NCBI RefSeq assembly: GCF_008806385.1
Contig: NZ_VZZK01000001.1
Location: forward strand, 248,001-312,000
From: Methylobacterium soli
GTDB taxonomy: Bacteria; Pseudomonadota; Alphaproteobacteria; Rhizobiales; Beijerinckiaceae
Direction of reading: 5' to 3'
DNA length: 64,000 nt
A program made the position numbers and the translations under genes. Every line of letters begins with the position of its first letter. The first letter of the stretch is position 1. The notes beneath the pieces were generated by a model that saw nothing but the letters and a program-made list of their open reading frames with translations, was not told where the DNA came from and made no database searches. Shown piece after piece: positions 27,458-35,109 of this stretch.

Positions 27458-28726
27458 ATGGGCGCGCTCACCTTCTCACCGAACCTCGCCACCTGGGGTA
27501 TCGCCGGCCTCGCCACCCTCGGGGTGATCCTGCGGCCCTTCTCCTGGCCGGAGGCGATCTGGGCCGTGGTCGGGGCCGCCTGCCTCGTCCTGTTCGGCCT
27601 CCTGCCCGTGGGCGCGGCCCTCGACGGCATCGCCAAGGGCACCGACGTCTACCTGTTCCTGATCGGCATGATGCTGCTCGCGGAGATCGCCCGGAAGGAA
27701 GGTCTGTTCGACTGGCTGGCCCAGGCCGCCGTGCGGCAGGCCAAGGGTTCGGCGACGCGCCTGTTCACGCTGATCTACCTCGTCGGCACCGTGGTGACGG
27801 TCTTCCTGTCGAACGATGCCTGCGCGGTGGTGCTGACCCCGGCCGTCTACGCCGCCGCCAAGGCCGCCAAGGCCGAGCCCCTGCCCTACCTGTTCATCTG
27901 CGCCTTCATCGCGAATGCCGCGAGCTTCGTGCTGCCGATCTCGAACCCGGCCAACCTCGTGGTCTTCGCCGAGCACATGCCGCCGCTGACGCGCTGGCTC
28001 GCGCATTTCGCCCTGCCCTCGGTCCTGGCGATCGGGGCGACCTACGCGGTCCTGCGCTGGACGCAGGCCGGCGCGCTCGCGAGCCAGGAGATCGCCACGG
28101 ATGCCGACGCCGCCACGCTCTCCGGCACCGGCAAGATCGCCGGCCTCGGCATCGTGGCGACGGCGGCGGCGCTGATCGGCGCCTCGGCCTTCGGGCTCGA
28201 TCTCGGCCTGCCCACCTTCGTCGCCGGCCTCGCCACGACGCTCGTGGTTCTGGCGATCAAGCGCGGCGGCCTCGTGGACATCCTCCGCGACATCTCCTGG
28301 GGCGTGCTGCCCCTGGTGGCGGGCCTCTTCGTCCTCGTCGAATCGCTGGAGAAGACCGGCATCCTCGCCATGCTGGCCGACCTCCTGAAGCGGGCGGCGC
28401 AGGGCGACCCCGGCACCACGGCCTGGGGCTCGGGCATCCTCGTCGCGGTGGCCACCAACCTCGTCAACAACCTGCCCGCCGGACTTCTCGCGGGGGCGGC
28501 GGTTCAGGCGGCCCACGTCTCCGAGAAGGTCGCGGGCGCGATCCTGATCGGCGTCGATCTCGGCCCGAACCTGTCGGTCACGGGCTCCCTCGCCACGATC
28601 CTCTGGCTCACCGCCATCCGGCGCGAGGGCGAGGACGTGAGCGCCTGGCGCTTCCTCAAGCTCGGCCTCCTGGTGATGCCGCCCGCCCTGATCCTGGCGC
28701 TGGCCGGGCTGCTCCTCATGCCCTGA
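27458..28726 (+). CDS. ArsB/SLC13-like ion transporter
   Basis: A 422-residue transporter with about 10-11 hydrophobic spans. The signature VFLSNDACAVVLTPAVYA and the next IANAASFVLPISNPANLVVF match the ArsB/NhaD ion-transporter superfamily (arsenite efflux or related anion/proton antiport). A second pseudo-repeat is seen at VATNLVNNLPAGLLAGAAV and GVDLGPNLSVTGSLATILWL. No arsR, arsC or arsH is near, so the arsenite role is only a family guess. It starts 32 bases after the phosphoesterase gene. Confidence 0.83.
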   Translation: MGALTFSPNLATWGIAGLATLGVILRPFSWPEAIWAVVGAACLVLFGLLPVGAALDGIAKGTDVYLFLIGMMLLAEIARKEGLFDWLAQAAVRQAKGSATRLFTLIYLVGTVVTVFLSNDACAVVLTPAVYAAAKAAKAEPLPYLFICAFIANAASFVLPISNPANLVVFAEHMPPLTRWLAHFALPSVLAIGATYAVLRWTQAGALASQEIATDADAATLSGTGKIAGLGIVATAAALIGASAFGLDLGLPTFVAGLATTLVVLAIKRGGLVDILRDISWGVLPLVAGLFVLVESLEKTGILAMLADLLKRAAQGDPGTTAWGSGILVAVATNLVNNLPAGLLAGAAVQAAHVSEKVAGAILIGVDLGPNLSVTGSLATILWLTAIRREGEDVSAWRFLKLGLLVMPPALILALAGLLLMP

Positions 28727-28790
28727 CGCCGTCTCTGCCCAATCCCCGATCCCCGATCCTCGACCCCGAAGCCTCCGGAGGCGCCGCGCC

Positions 28791-29288
28791 GTGAACCCGC
28801 TCCTGCTCTATCCCTTCATCCTCGTGGCGGGGGCGCTCCAGGCCGCCGGCAACTCGATGAATGCGCGCCTGCGCAACGCCCTGGTCAATCCGTGGCTCGC
28901 CGCGACGGTCTCCTTCGCCCTGATCGTCTTCGTCTTCGCGACCCTGTTCTTCGTGATGCCGACGCCGCTCCCGAGCCTCGCGAGCCTGGCCGGGATGCCC
29001 TGGTGGGCGCCGCTCGGGGGGCTCGCCGGGGCGGTCGCGGTGTTCGGCGGCCTCGCCCTCGTGGACAAGGTCGGGGCGGGGCCGTTCAACGGCCTGCTCA
29101 TCGCCGCCAACATCCTGACCTCCCTCGCCATCGACGCCTTCGGGCTGTTCGGCATGCAGGCGGGGGGCTTCAAGCCCCTGCCCTGGCTCGGCGGCGCCCT
29201 GATGGTCGGCGGCATCGTGCTGATCGCCCGCTCGAAGAACCCGGACGGCGAGAGCCGCCAGGATGGCGGAACCGAGGCTGCGCGATGA
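28791..29288 (+). CDS. Half-size DMT (YdcZ-type) transporter, first of a pair
   Basis: A 165-residue, about five-span membrane protein of the DMT/YdcZ (DUF606) type: MNPLLLYPFILVAGALQAAG, WLAATVSFALIVFVFATLFF, MPWWAPLGGLAGAVAVFGGL and VDKVGAGPFNGLLIAANILT. It uses a GTG start after GGAGG. Its last codons overlap the next, homologous gene as ATGA (29285-29288). Half-size DMT proteins work as dimers; here two similar but distinct halves are made side by side, the hallmark of a heterodimer with opposite membrane orientations. Substrate unknown. Confidence 0.85.
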   Translation: MNPLLLYPFILVAGALQAAGNSMNARLRNALVNPWLAATVSFALIVFVFATLFFVMPTPLPSLASLAGMPWWAPLGGLAGAVAVFGGLALVDKVGAGPFNGLLIAANILTSLAIDAFGLFGMQAGGFKPLPWLGGALMVGGIVLIARSKNPDGESRQDGGTEAAR

Positions 29289-29731
29289 ACGGCCGCCTGC
29301 TCTATCCCTTCGTCCTCGGCGCCGGCGCGCTCCAGGCCTTCGGCGTCGTCATGAACGCGCAGCTGCGCGGGGCGCTGGTCAACCCCTGGCTCGCCGCGGC
29401 GGTCTCGTTCCTGCCGATCGTGTTCGTGTTCCTCACCATGCTGGCGATCCGCCCGACGCCGCTGCCGAGGACCGAGGATCTCGCCAAGATGCCCTGGTGG
29501 GCCCCCCTCGGAGGGCTTGCCGGGGCGGTCGCGGTGTTCGGCGGCCTCCTCTTCGTCGACAAGGTCGGGGCGGGCCCGTTCAACGGCCTGCTCATCACCG
29601 CCAATCTCCTGACCTCGCTCGCCCTCGATCATTTCGGCTGGCTCGGCATGCCGCGGCACCGGGCCGGCCGCGCGCGCCTCGTCGGAGCGGTTCTGATGGT
29701 CGCCGGGATCGTGCTCATCGCCGTGTTCTGA
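29285..29731 (+). CDS. Half-size DMT (YdcZ-type) transporter, second of a pair
   Basis: A 148-residue membrane protein homologous to its upstream neighbour: both share YPF, ALQA, VNPWLAA-VSF, MPWWAPLGGLAGAVAVFGGL and DKVGAGPFNGLLI. It lacks the neighbour's hydrophilic C-tail and replaces its penultimate loop with MPRHRAGRARL. The start ATG overlaps the neighbour's stop, so the two are translationally coupled and probably made in equal amount. The Arg-rich loop here against the neighbour's GGFKPLP loop suggests inverted topology, as in paired SMR proteins. Inference from charge only. Confidence 0.85.
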   Translation: MNGRLLYPFVLGAGALQAFGVVMNAQLRGALVNPWLAAAVSFLPIVFVFLTMLAIRPTPLPRTEDLAKMPWWAPLGGLAGAVAVFGGLLFVDKVGAGPFNGLLITANLLTSLALDHFGWLGMPRHRAGRARLVGAVLMVAGIVLIAVF

Positions 29732-29977
29732 GGGCACCGGACGGTCGGCTGAGGACAAAGGACGGGCCGCGTTGGCTTTGCGGTGCGCAGCCGTGCTACA
29801 CCCGGGTTGATCCAGCCCGGAGCGATGTGCGTGACGGGTCTTGGGACCCAAGCCGACGGCCGCTCACATCCCTCCCCGAGCCGGCCGGGCCTGCCCCCGC
29901 CCCTCGCCCGGCCGCGACCGATGCGTCGCGCCGTTCCGGCCGAGTTCACCGCGGCCGGGCAGCGAGAAAGGATTGCG

Positions 29978-30205
29978 ATGAGCCAGGACAGCGACACCCG
30001 GACCCGAGCCGAGGAGCGCGCCGAGCGCGCCGAGCGGATGGCCAAGGAGGGGGCTGAGGCCATGGCCGAGCATCACGCGCAGGCCAAGGCGATGGACGAG
30101 CGCACGGTCCGCCTGCGCGCCCTGCGCCTCGCCAAGGAAGCGGCCGATGCCGAGGCGAAAGCTGCGGCCCCGCCGCCCGCCCCGAAGAAGCGCAAGCGTT
30201 CCTGA
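29978..30205 (+). CDS. Small charged helical protein (75 aa)
   Basis: Starts MSQDSDTRTRAEERAERAER after an AAAGGA ribosome site. Residues 8-60 are almost all Ala, Glu, Arg, Lys and Met, consistent with a single long coiled coil, and the tail is AAPPPAPKKRKRS. No family recognised. It ends nine bases before the BrnA-like gene and is probably co-transcribed with it. Confidence 0.65.
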   Translation: MSQDSDTRTRAEERAERAERMAKEGAEAMAEHHAQAKAMDERTVRLRALRLAKEAADAEAKAAAPPPAPKKRKRS

Positions 30206-30214
30206 GAGGGTCCG

Positions 30215-30466
30215 ATGGCCTACGATCGAAGCCGCCGCACCAGTGATCCCCGGCAAGCCGCCGAGGCTGCCTTCAAGGCCGCGACCACGAAGCCCGCCGC
30301 GGCTGCGCCCGCCGCCCCCCGCGAGGCGGCGCCCGCCGCTGTGCCGGGCGCGCGCGAATCCGTGACCCTGCGCCTCGACAGCGCCGTGCTGGAGCATTTC
30401 CAGAAGGACGGCCCGGGCTGGCAGGACCGCATCAACGCGGCGCTGAAGAAGCTCGCGGGCCTCTAG
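30215..30466 (+). CDS. BrnA-like antitoxin/DNA-binding protein without a visible toxin
   Basis: An 83-residue protein. The last 40 residues (ESVTLRLDSAVLEHFQKDGPGWQDRINAALKKLA) match the ribbon-helix-helix part of the BrnA antitoxin family, whose V-x-L-R-x-D-x-x-V-L-x-x-F-x-x-x-G-x-G-W-Q-x-R-I-N pattern is very characteristic. The N-terminal half is Ala/Pro-rich and probably unstructured. BrnA normally pairs with the RNase BrnT encoded directly upstream; the upstream gene here codes for a charged helix, not BrnT, so this may be an orphan regulator. Confidence 0.75.
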   Translation: MAYDRSRRTSDPRQAAEAAFKAATTKPAAAAPAAPREAAPAAVPGARESVTLRLDSAVLEHFQKDGPGWQDRINAALKKLAGL

Positions 30467-30470
30467 AACA

Positions 30471-30929
30471 TCAGGCCCCGCCCCGCCGGAGCCGGTTCAC
30501 GGCCCGGTCGAGGGCCCCCAGGAAGGCCGAGCGGTCCCGGGCCGAGAACGGCTTTGGGCCGCCCGTGATCGTGCCCGCCTCGCGCAGGTCCTGCATCAGG
30601 TTCCGGGTCGCGAGCGCCATCCCGACGGAGGCATCCGTGAAGGCCTTGCCGGTCGGCGCCAGGACGGCGGCGCCCGCCTTCACGCAGCGGCTCGCCAGCG
30701 GCACGTCGGCGGTGATGACGATCGCGTCCGGCCCGGCCCGCTCGGCGATCCAGTCATCGGCCGCGTCGAGGGCGTCGCTCACCACGACACGCTGGATCCA
30801 GGGCTCGCGCGGGACGTTCAGGAAGCTGTTCGCCACCACGATGACGGGCAGCCCGTAGCGGGCCGCGACCCGGTAGGTCTCGTCCTTCACCGGGCAGGCA
30901 TCGGCATCGACGTAGATCGTGATGCCCAT
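30471..30929 (-). CDS. YaiI/YqxD family (UPF0178, DUF188) protein
   Basis: A 152-residue cytosolic protein. The N-terminus [20 protein letters not shown] holds the D-A-D-A-C-P-V motif that defines this family. [26 protein letters not shown] and [20 protein letters not shown] are the other conserved segments. The fold is PIN-like, which suggests nuclease activity, but the family's function is not established. It overlaps nothing; the next minus-strand gene upstream ends one base before its start, so they probably share a transcript. Confidence 0.92.
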   Translation of the reverse strand: MGITIYVDADACPVKDETYRVAARYGLPVIVVANSFLNVPREPWIQRVVVSDALDAADDWIAERAGPDAIVITADVPLASRCVKAGAAVLAPTGKAFTDASVGMALATRNLMQDLREAGTITGGPKPFSARDRSAFLGALDRAVNRLRRGGA

Positions 30930-31184
30930 TCAGCGTCCCGGCACGAGGCGTGCGCTGAAGCCGAGCGCGATGAGGATGATCCCGAGGGCGAAGCGGGCAT
31001 GGCTGATCTCGCCGCCGATCGACGCCACGATCGCGCTCCCGATCACCACGATCCCGAGGATCGGCGGCCCGAAGCGCAGCACGAGGCGCAGGGGCGTGCG
31101 CCATGTCCTGGGGCGGGCGCCCGCCGGCGCGGGTGCGGATCTCGCCGCCGGCTCGGCCCCGGCCCTGCCCGAGCGCTCCGCCAT
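30930..31184 (-). CDS. Small two-span membrane protein (84 aa)
   Basis: Starts MAERSGRAGAEPAARSAPAP, has a Pro/Arg-rich cytoplasmic N-terminus, then two hydrophobic segments at about 38-58 (VLRFGPPILGIVVIGSAIVA) and 62-80 (HARFALGIILIALGFSARLV). The start overlaps the stop of the upstream nucleotide cyclase by one base (TGATG), so it is translationally coupled to it. No family recognised; being coupled to a membrane cyclase hints at a partner role, by position only. Confidence 0.65.
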   Translation of the reverse strand: MAERSGRAGAEPAARSAPAPAGARPRTWRTPLRLVLRFGPPILGIVVIGSAIVASIGGEISHARFALGIILIALGFSARLVPGR

Positions 31185-32269
31185 CAGCGCAGGCCGGCCG
31201 CGACGCGCGGGGCGGCGTCCGCCGCCGGCCGATCCGGTTGGCTGAGCTCCGGGGCAGCCCGCTCCAGCGTCGCCACCGAGAGGGGCTGGCCGCGCCCGCG
31301 CACCGTATGGGCGCCCAGCGAGCGCGCCGTGATGCCGGGCGGCAGGGCATCGAGCCGCGCGAGGAGGTCCTCCGAGATCAGGATCTCGGTCTTCAGCGGG
31401 CGGCACAGGGCTTCGATCCGCGAGGTCACGTTCACGGCGTCGCCAAAATACGCGATCTTGTGCCGGTCGACGCCGACCTCGGCCGTGACCACGGAGCCGC
31501 CATGCAGGGCCGCGCGCAGGCGCGGCACCGTGCCGAAGCGGGCCCGCCACGCCTCGGCCTCCGCCTCGATCCGGTCGAGCACGTCGAACACGCAGGCGAC
31601 GCAGCGCGCATCCTTGAGACCGCGCGCCATCGGCCAGGTGATCATCGCCATGTCGCCGATGTAATCGTCCGTCGAGCCGGCGTTGCGGCGCACGGGCTCC
31701 GCGAGGGTGGCGAAGACCGCGCTGAGATAGGCCTGCGCGCGCAGGTCACCGTGGGTCTCGGCGAAGGCCGTGGACCCGACCACGTCGAGGAACAGGAAGA
31801 TCCGCTCCTCGCGGACGGGCTGGTGATAGCGCCCGACGAGGAAGTTCACGAACACCTCGCCGCCGATCAGGTCGCGCATGCGCACCACGAAGACGAGCAG
31901 CGCCGAGACCGCGAGCGAGTAGGCGAGCACCCGCGGGGTGATCTTCACGGCGGTCTTGAGATCGTCGTCGGTGAGGCCGAGCACCCAGACGACGAGGCCC
32001 CCGAAGGCGATGCCGAGGGCGATCATCAGCACGTAGGCGAGTTCGGCGGCCGGCACGTAGAGCATGGCGGGCAGGCGCCGCATCCGCGTCTGCAGGCCCG
32101 CCAGGATCAGCCCCCGGTCGAAGCCGAGCCCGGCCGCGCCGACCGCGAGCCCGTAGACCAGCCCGGCGAGCGGCGTGGCGCCGGCCGCGAAGATCACGTT
32201 GTAGAGGAGCCCCGCGCCGCCGCAGGCGACGATCATCAGGATCCAGAACCAGCGGTGCTGCGGCAGCAT
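31184..32269 (-). CDS. Membrane-bound class III adenylate/guanylate cyclase
   Basis: A 361-residue protein with about four N-terminal membrane spans (residues ~5-160) and a C-terminal class III cyclase domain. Catalytic features seen: the first metal Asp in FLFLDVVGST, the second in DDYIGDMAMITW, and the transition-state Asn and Arg in YFGDAVNVTSRIEAL. The usual Lys of the second motif is replaced (DDYIGD), so ATP versus GTP specificity is uncertain. I start at 32269 (MLPQHRW); the frame is open further up but that part is Arg-rich. It is followed by a coupled small membrane protein and a DUF188 gene. Confidence 0.85.
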   Translation of the reverse strand: MLPQHRWFWILMIVACGGAGLLYNVIFAAGATPLAGLVYGLAVGAAGLGFDRGLILAGLQTRMRRLPAMLYVPAAELAYVLMIALGIAFGGLVVWVLGLTDDDLKTAVKITPRVLAYSLAVSALLVFVVRMRDLIGGEVFVNFLVGRYHQPVREERIFLFLDVVGSTAFAETHGDLRAQAYLSAVFATLAEPVRRNAGSTDDYIGDMAMITWPMARGLKDARCVACVFDVLDRIEAEAEAWRARFGTVPRLRAALHGGSVVTAEVGVDRHKIAYFGDAVNVTSRIEALCRPLKTEILISEDLLARLDALPPGITARSLGAHTVRGRGQPLSVATLERAAPELSQPDRPAADAAPRVAAGLR

Positions 32270-32530
32270 CAGCACACCCCACGGCGCGTGCGGCGACCCG
32301 GCCGCCGGTCCGCGCGTGATGGGATCGGGGCGGCGGTGAACACGGCGCGTCCTTGGTCTAAAGTCCAGCGCCGCTCCGAGCGCCGCCCCCATTGCTCATT
32401 CCCCCATGATGGCGCGAATAAGGCATCGGGAGAGACCGCGCCGTGATCGCGGGAGCCAGGCCGCCAACGTCCGGGCCCCGAGGCGCTCGTCGCCCGACGG
32501 GCCCGGCCCAACCAGAAGCGGGAGACAGCC

Positions 32531-33370
32531 ATGCGGGTGCGCAGCTTCGGCGCGACCGGCCATCGCGTACCGATCATCGGCCAGGGCACCTGGCGCATCG
32601 ACGCCGCCGCGCGGGCGGAGGTCCTCGCGACGCTGCGCGCCGGGATCGATGCCGGGATGACCCATATCGACACCGCCGAGATGTACGGCGAGGCCGAAGC
32701 CATCCTGGGCGAGGCCCTGCAGGGGCTGCGCGAGGAGATGTTTCTGGTCTCGAAGGTGGTGCCCAGCAACGCCACCCGGCGGGGCGTCGTGCGGGCCTGC
32801 GAGCAATCGCTCGCGCGCCTGCGCACCGACCGGCTCGATTGCTACCTGCTGCACTGGCCGGGCAGCCACAGGCTGGAGGAGACGATCGCGGGGTTCGAGG
32901 ACCTGCGCCGCGCCGGCAAGATCCTCTCCTGGGGCCTCAGCAATTTCGACGTCGACGACCTCGACCGCGCCCTGCGGATCGCCGGCCCCTACAGAATCGC
33001 CTGCAATCAGGTCCTGTACCATCTGGGCGAGCGGGCGATCGAGCACGCGGTCCTGCCCTGGTGCGCCCATCACGGGGTCGCGCTGGTCGGCTACTCGCCG
33101 TTCGGCAGCGGGGATTTCCCGCACCCGGACAGCCCGGGGGGGCGGATCCTGGCCCGCATCGCGCAGGCCCACGCCACCACGCCCCACGCGGTCGCCCTCG
33201 CCTTCCTGACGCGGTTCGAGCACACCTTCACGATCCCCAAGACCAGCCGGCCCGAGCGGGCGATCCGCAATGCCGGGGCCGGCACGCTCGTGCTGACGGG
33301 CGACGAGGTCGCAATGATCGAGGCGGAGTTCCCGCGCGGACCGCGCCCGCGGACGCTGCCGATGCTGTAG
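32531..33370 (+). CDS. Aldo/keto reductase
   Basis: NADPH-dependent oxidoreductase with a TIM-barrel fold, 279 residues. The tetrad is visible as HIDTAEMYG (Asp and Tyr), VSKVVPS (Lys) and YLLHWPG (His). The cofactor end shows GLSNFDVDDL and the C-terminal IPKTSRPERAIRNAGA. GGGAGA lies a few bases before the ATG. Broad-substrate carbonyl reduction is likely. It stands alone, divergent from the cyclase and convergent with the diguanylate cyclase. Confidence 0.92.
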   Translation: MRVRSFGATGHRVPIIGQGTWRIDAAARAEVLATLRAGIDAGMTHIDTAEMYGEAEAILGEALQGLREEMFLVSKVVPSNATRRGVVRACEQSLARLRTDRLDCYLLHWPGSHRLEETIAGFEDLRRAGKILSWGLSNFDVDDLDRALRIAGPYRIACNQVLYHLGERAIEHAVLPWCAHHGVALVGYSPFGSGDFPHPDSPGGRILARIAQAHATTPHAVALAFLTRFEHTFTIPKTSRPERAIRNAGAGTLVLTGDEVAMIEAEFPRGPRPRTLPML

Positions 33371-33383
33371 CGCCCCGAGTTCG

Positions 33384-34937
33384 TCAGGCGCGCAGGGCCG
33401 GCACGCGGTCCGGCACCGGGGCCTCGACCATGCGGACGCGGTTCCGGCCGCTGCGCTTGGCCTCGTAGAGGGCGGCATCGGCCTCCGCGAACAGCGCTTC
33501 CGGCGTGTCCTGGGCGCCCGGCACCACGTGCGCGACCCCGATGCTGACGGTCACGATGCCGCCCATCTCCGGGGCATGCGGGATCTGCAGCCCGACCACG
33601 GCGCGCCGGATCCGCTCGGCCGCGGACCAGGCCTCGGCGGCGGAGGCCCCCGGCAGGACGATGCCGAATTCCTCGCCGCCGATGCGGCACGCGATGGCGT
33701 CGAGGGGGTTGAGCGTCTCCTCGAGGCAGCGGGCGAGCGCCTTCAGGACCACGTCGCCGCTCTGGTGGCCGAAATGGTCGTTGTAGTGCTTGAAATGGTC
33801 CGTATCGAGCACGAGCAGCGACAGGGGCGACCAGGACCGGCTGGCGCGCCGCCACTCCCGGCCGATCACCTCGTCGTAGCGCCGCCGGTTGGGCAGGCCC
33901 GTGAGGCTGTCGGTGGCGGCGAGCGCCGCGAGCTCGGCATTGGCCGCCCGCGAACTGGCCTCGGCGGCCGCGCGCCGCACCACCTCGCGCTGCAGCAGCA
34001 CCGTCAATCCGAGGGTCGCGAGGCAGAGCCCGAGGATCAGGGCGCCGACCGTGACGGCCTTGGGCAGCCACACGGCCCGGATGCTCTCCGTCCCGAGGGC
34101 GACGTCGACGATGAGCGGCACCCCGGCGATATGCGTGTAGGCGTAGAGGCGCTCGGCGTCGTCGATGGCGGACCGCTCCACGAAGGTGCCGCGGGGGCTC
34201 TCCTTGAAGCGCCGGAAGGTGGCGCCGCCCGCGATGCTGCGCCCGACATTGGCGGCCACGAAGGGCTCGCGCACCAGGAGCGTGCCGTCCATGTGGAACA
34301 GGTTGATGGAGCCGCCCTGGCCGATATGCAGCTTGGCGAAGAGGGATTGGAAATAGGCGAGCTCGATCGTCCCCGTGACCATGCCGCCGAAGCTGCCATC
34401 CGGCTCGGTGATCCGGTGGCTCAGCGTCATCACGGTCCGGCCGGTGACGAGGCATTGCCGCGGGCCCTCCACGACGACGCCCGTCCCGGGCTTGCCGCGC
34501 AGGGTGGCGAGGGACGGCATGGTCTCGAGGGTGAGGTCGCTCGCCACGGCCGGATCGGAGGCGGCTTTCAGGCGTCCCTGCGCGTCGGTGATCAGGATGG
34601 CGCCGAGGCCGGAGGCCTTCGCGGAACTGTCGAAGAGGGCGCTGTCGCGGATCTGGTGCGGGAGCGCGGCGAGGTCGGCGCGCGGTGCGGCGGCGGCGGC
34701 CGAGCGCAGCGAGAGATCGTACATCTCGACGCTGCGGGCGACGCTCTGCTCGATCAGCGTCAGCAGGTTGAGCGAATTCTGCTCAGCCTGCCGCCAGGCC
34801 GCCTCGCGCATGTCGGCGACGAGATACAGGCCGAGCATGCACGACCCGGCGGTGACGCCGAGGCCCAGGCAGGCGATCAGCCGCGAAGCCCGATCCTGCC
34901 AATGCCGCGCCACGGAATGCTTCCAGACCGACTTCAC
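33384..34937 (-). CDS. Diguanylate cyclase with periplasmic dCache-type sensor
   Basis: Makes the second messenger c-di-GMP from two GTP. The 517-residue protein has a span near 20-42, a periplasmic sensor (about 45-285) with the dCache/PDC feel (GLGAILITDAQGRLKAASDP, INLFHMDGTLLVREPF), a second span (about 290-315) and a GGDEF domain with DSLTGLPNRRRYDEV and GGEEF at 420-424. The inhibitory RxxD site normally five residues before GGEEF reads NPLD, so product inhibition is probably lost. Convergent with the aldo/keto reductase gene. The sensed signal is unknown. Confidence 0.92.
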   Translation of the reverse strand: MKSVWKHSVARHWQDRASRLIACLGLGVTAGSCMLGLYLVADMREAAWRQAEQNSLNLLTLIEQSVARSVEMYDLSLRSAAAAAPRADLAALPHQIRDSALFDSSAKASGLGAILITDAQGRLKAASDPAVASDLTLETMPSLATLRGKPGTGVVVEGPRQCLVTGRTVMTLSHRITEPDGSFGGMVTGTIELAYFQSLFAKLHIGQGGSINLFHMDGTLLVREPFVAANVGRSIAGGATFRRFKESPRGTFVERSAIDDAERLYAYTHIAGVPLIVDVALGTESIRAVWLPKAVTVGALILGLCLATLGLTVLLQREVVRRAAAEASSRAANAELAALAATDSLTGLPNRRRYDEVIGREWRRASRSWSPLSLLVLDTDHFKHYNDHFGHQSGDVVLKALARCLEETLNPLDAIACRIGGEEFGIVLPGASAAEAWSAAERIRRAVVGLQIPHAPEMGGIVTVSIGVAHVVPGAQDTPEALFAEADAALYEAKRSGRNRVRMVEAPVPDRVPALRA

Positions 34938-35109
34938 GCCCCTGCCCTCGCCGAACCCTGATCAAGGACATTTATCGCTCAGAGGTATGTGCCGAAGCCT
35001 ACCGAGCAGGCCTAACGCCGGCTTACCGCCCGGCATGCTCAACGGAACGGAAATCGGATCGCGCGATTTTTGCGCGACGGCGGGCCCGGATGGGCGCCGC
35101 CGGCGCCCG

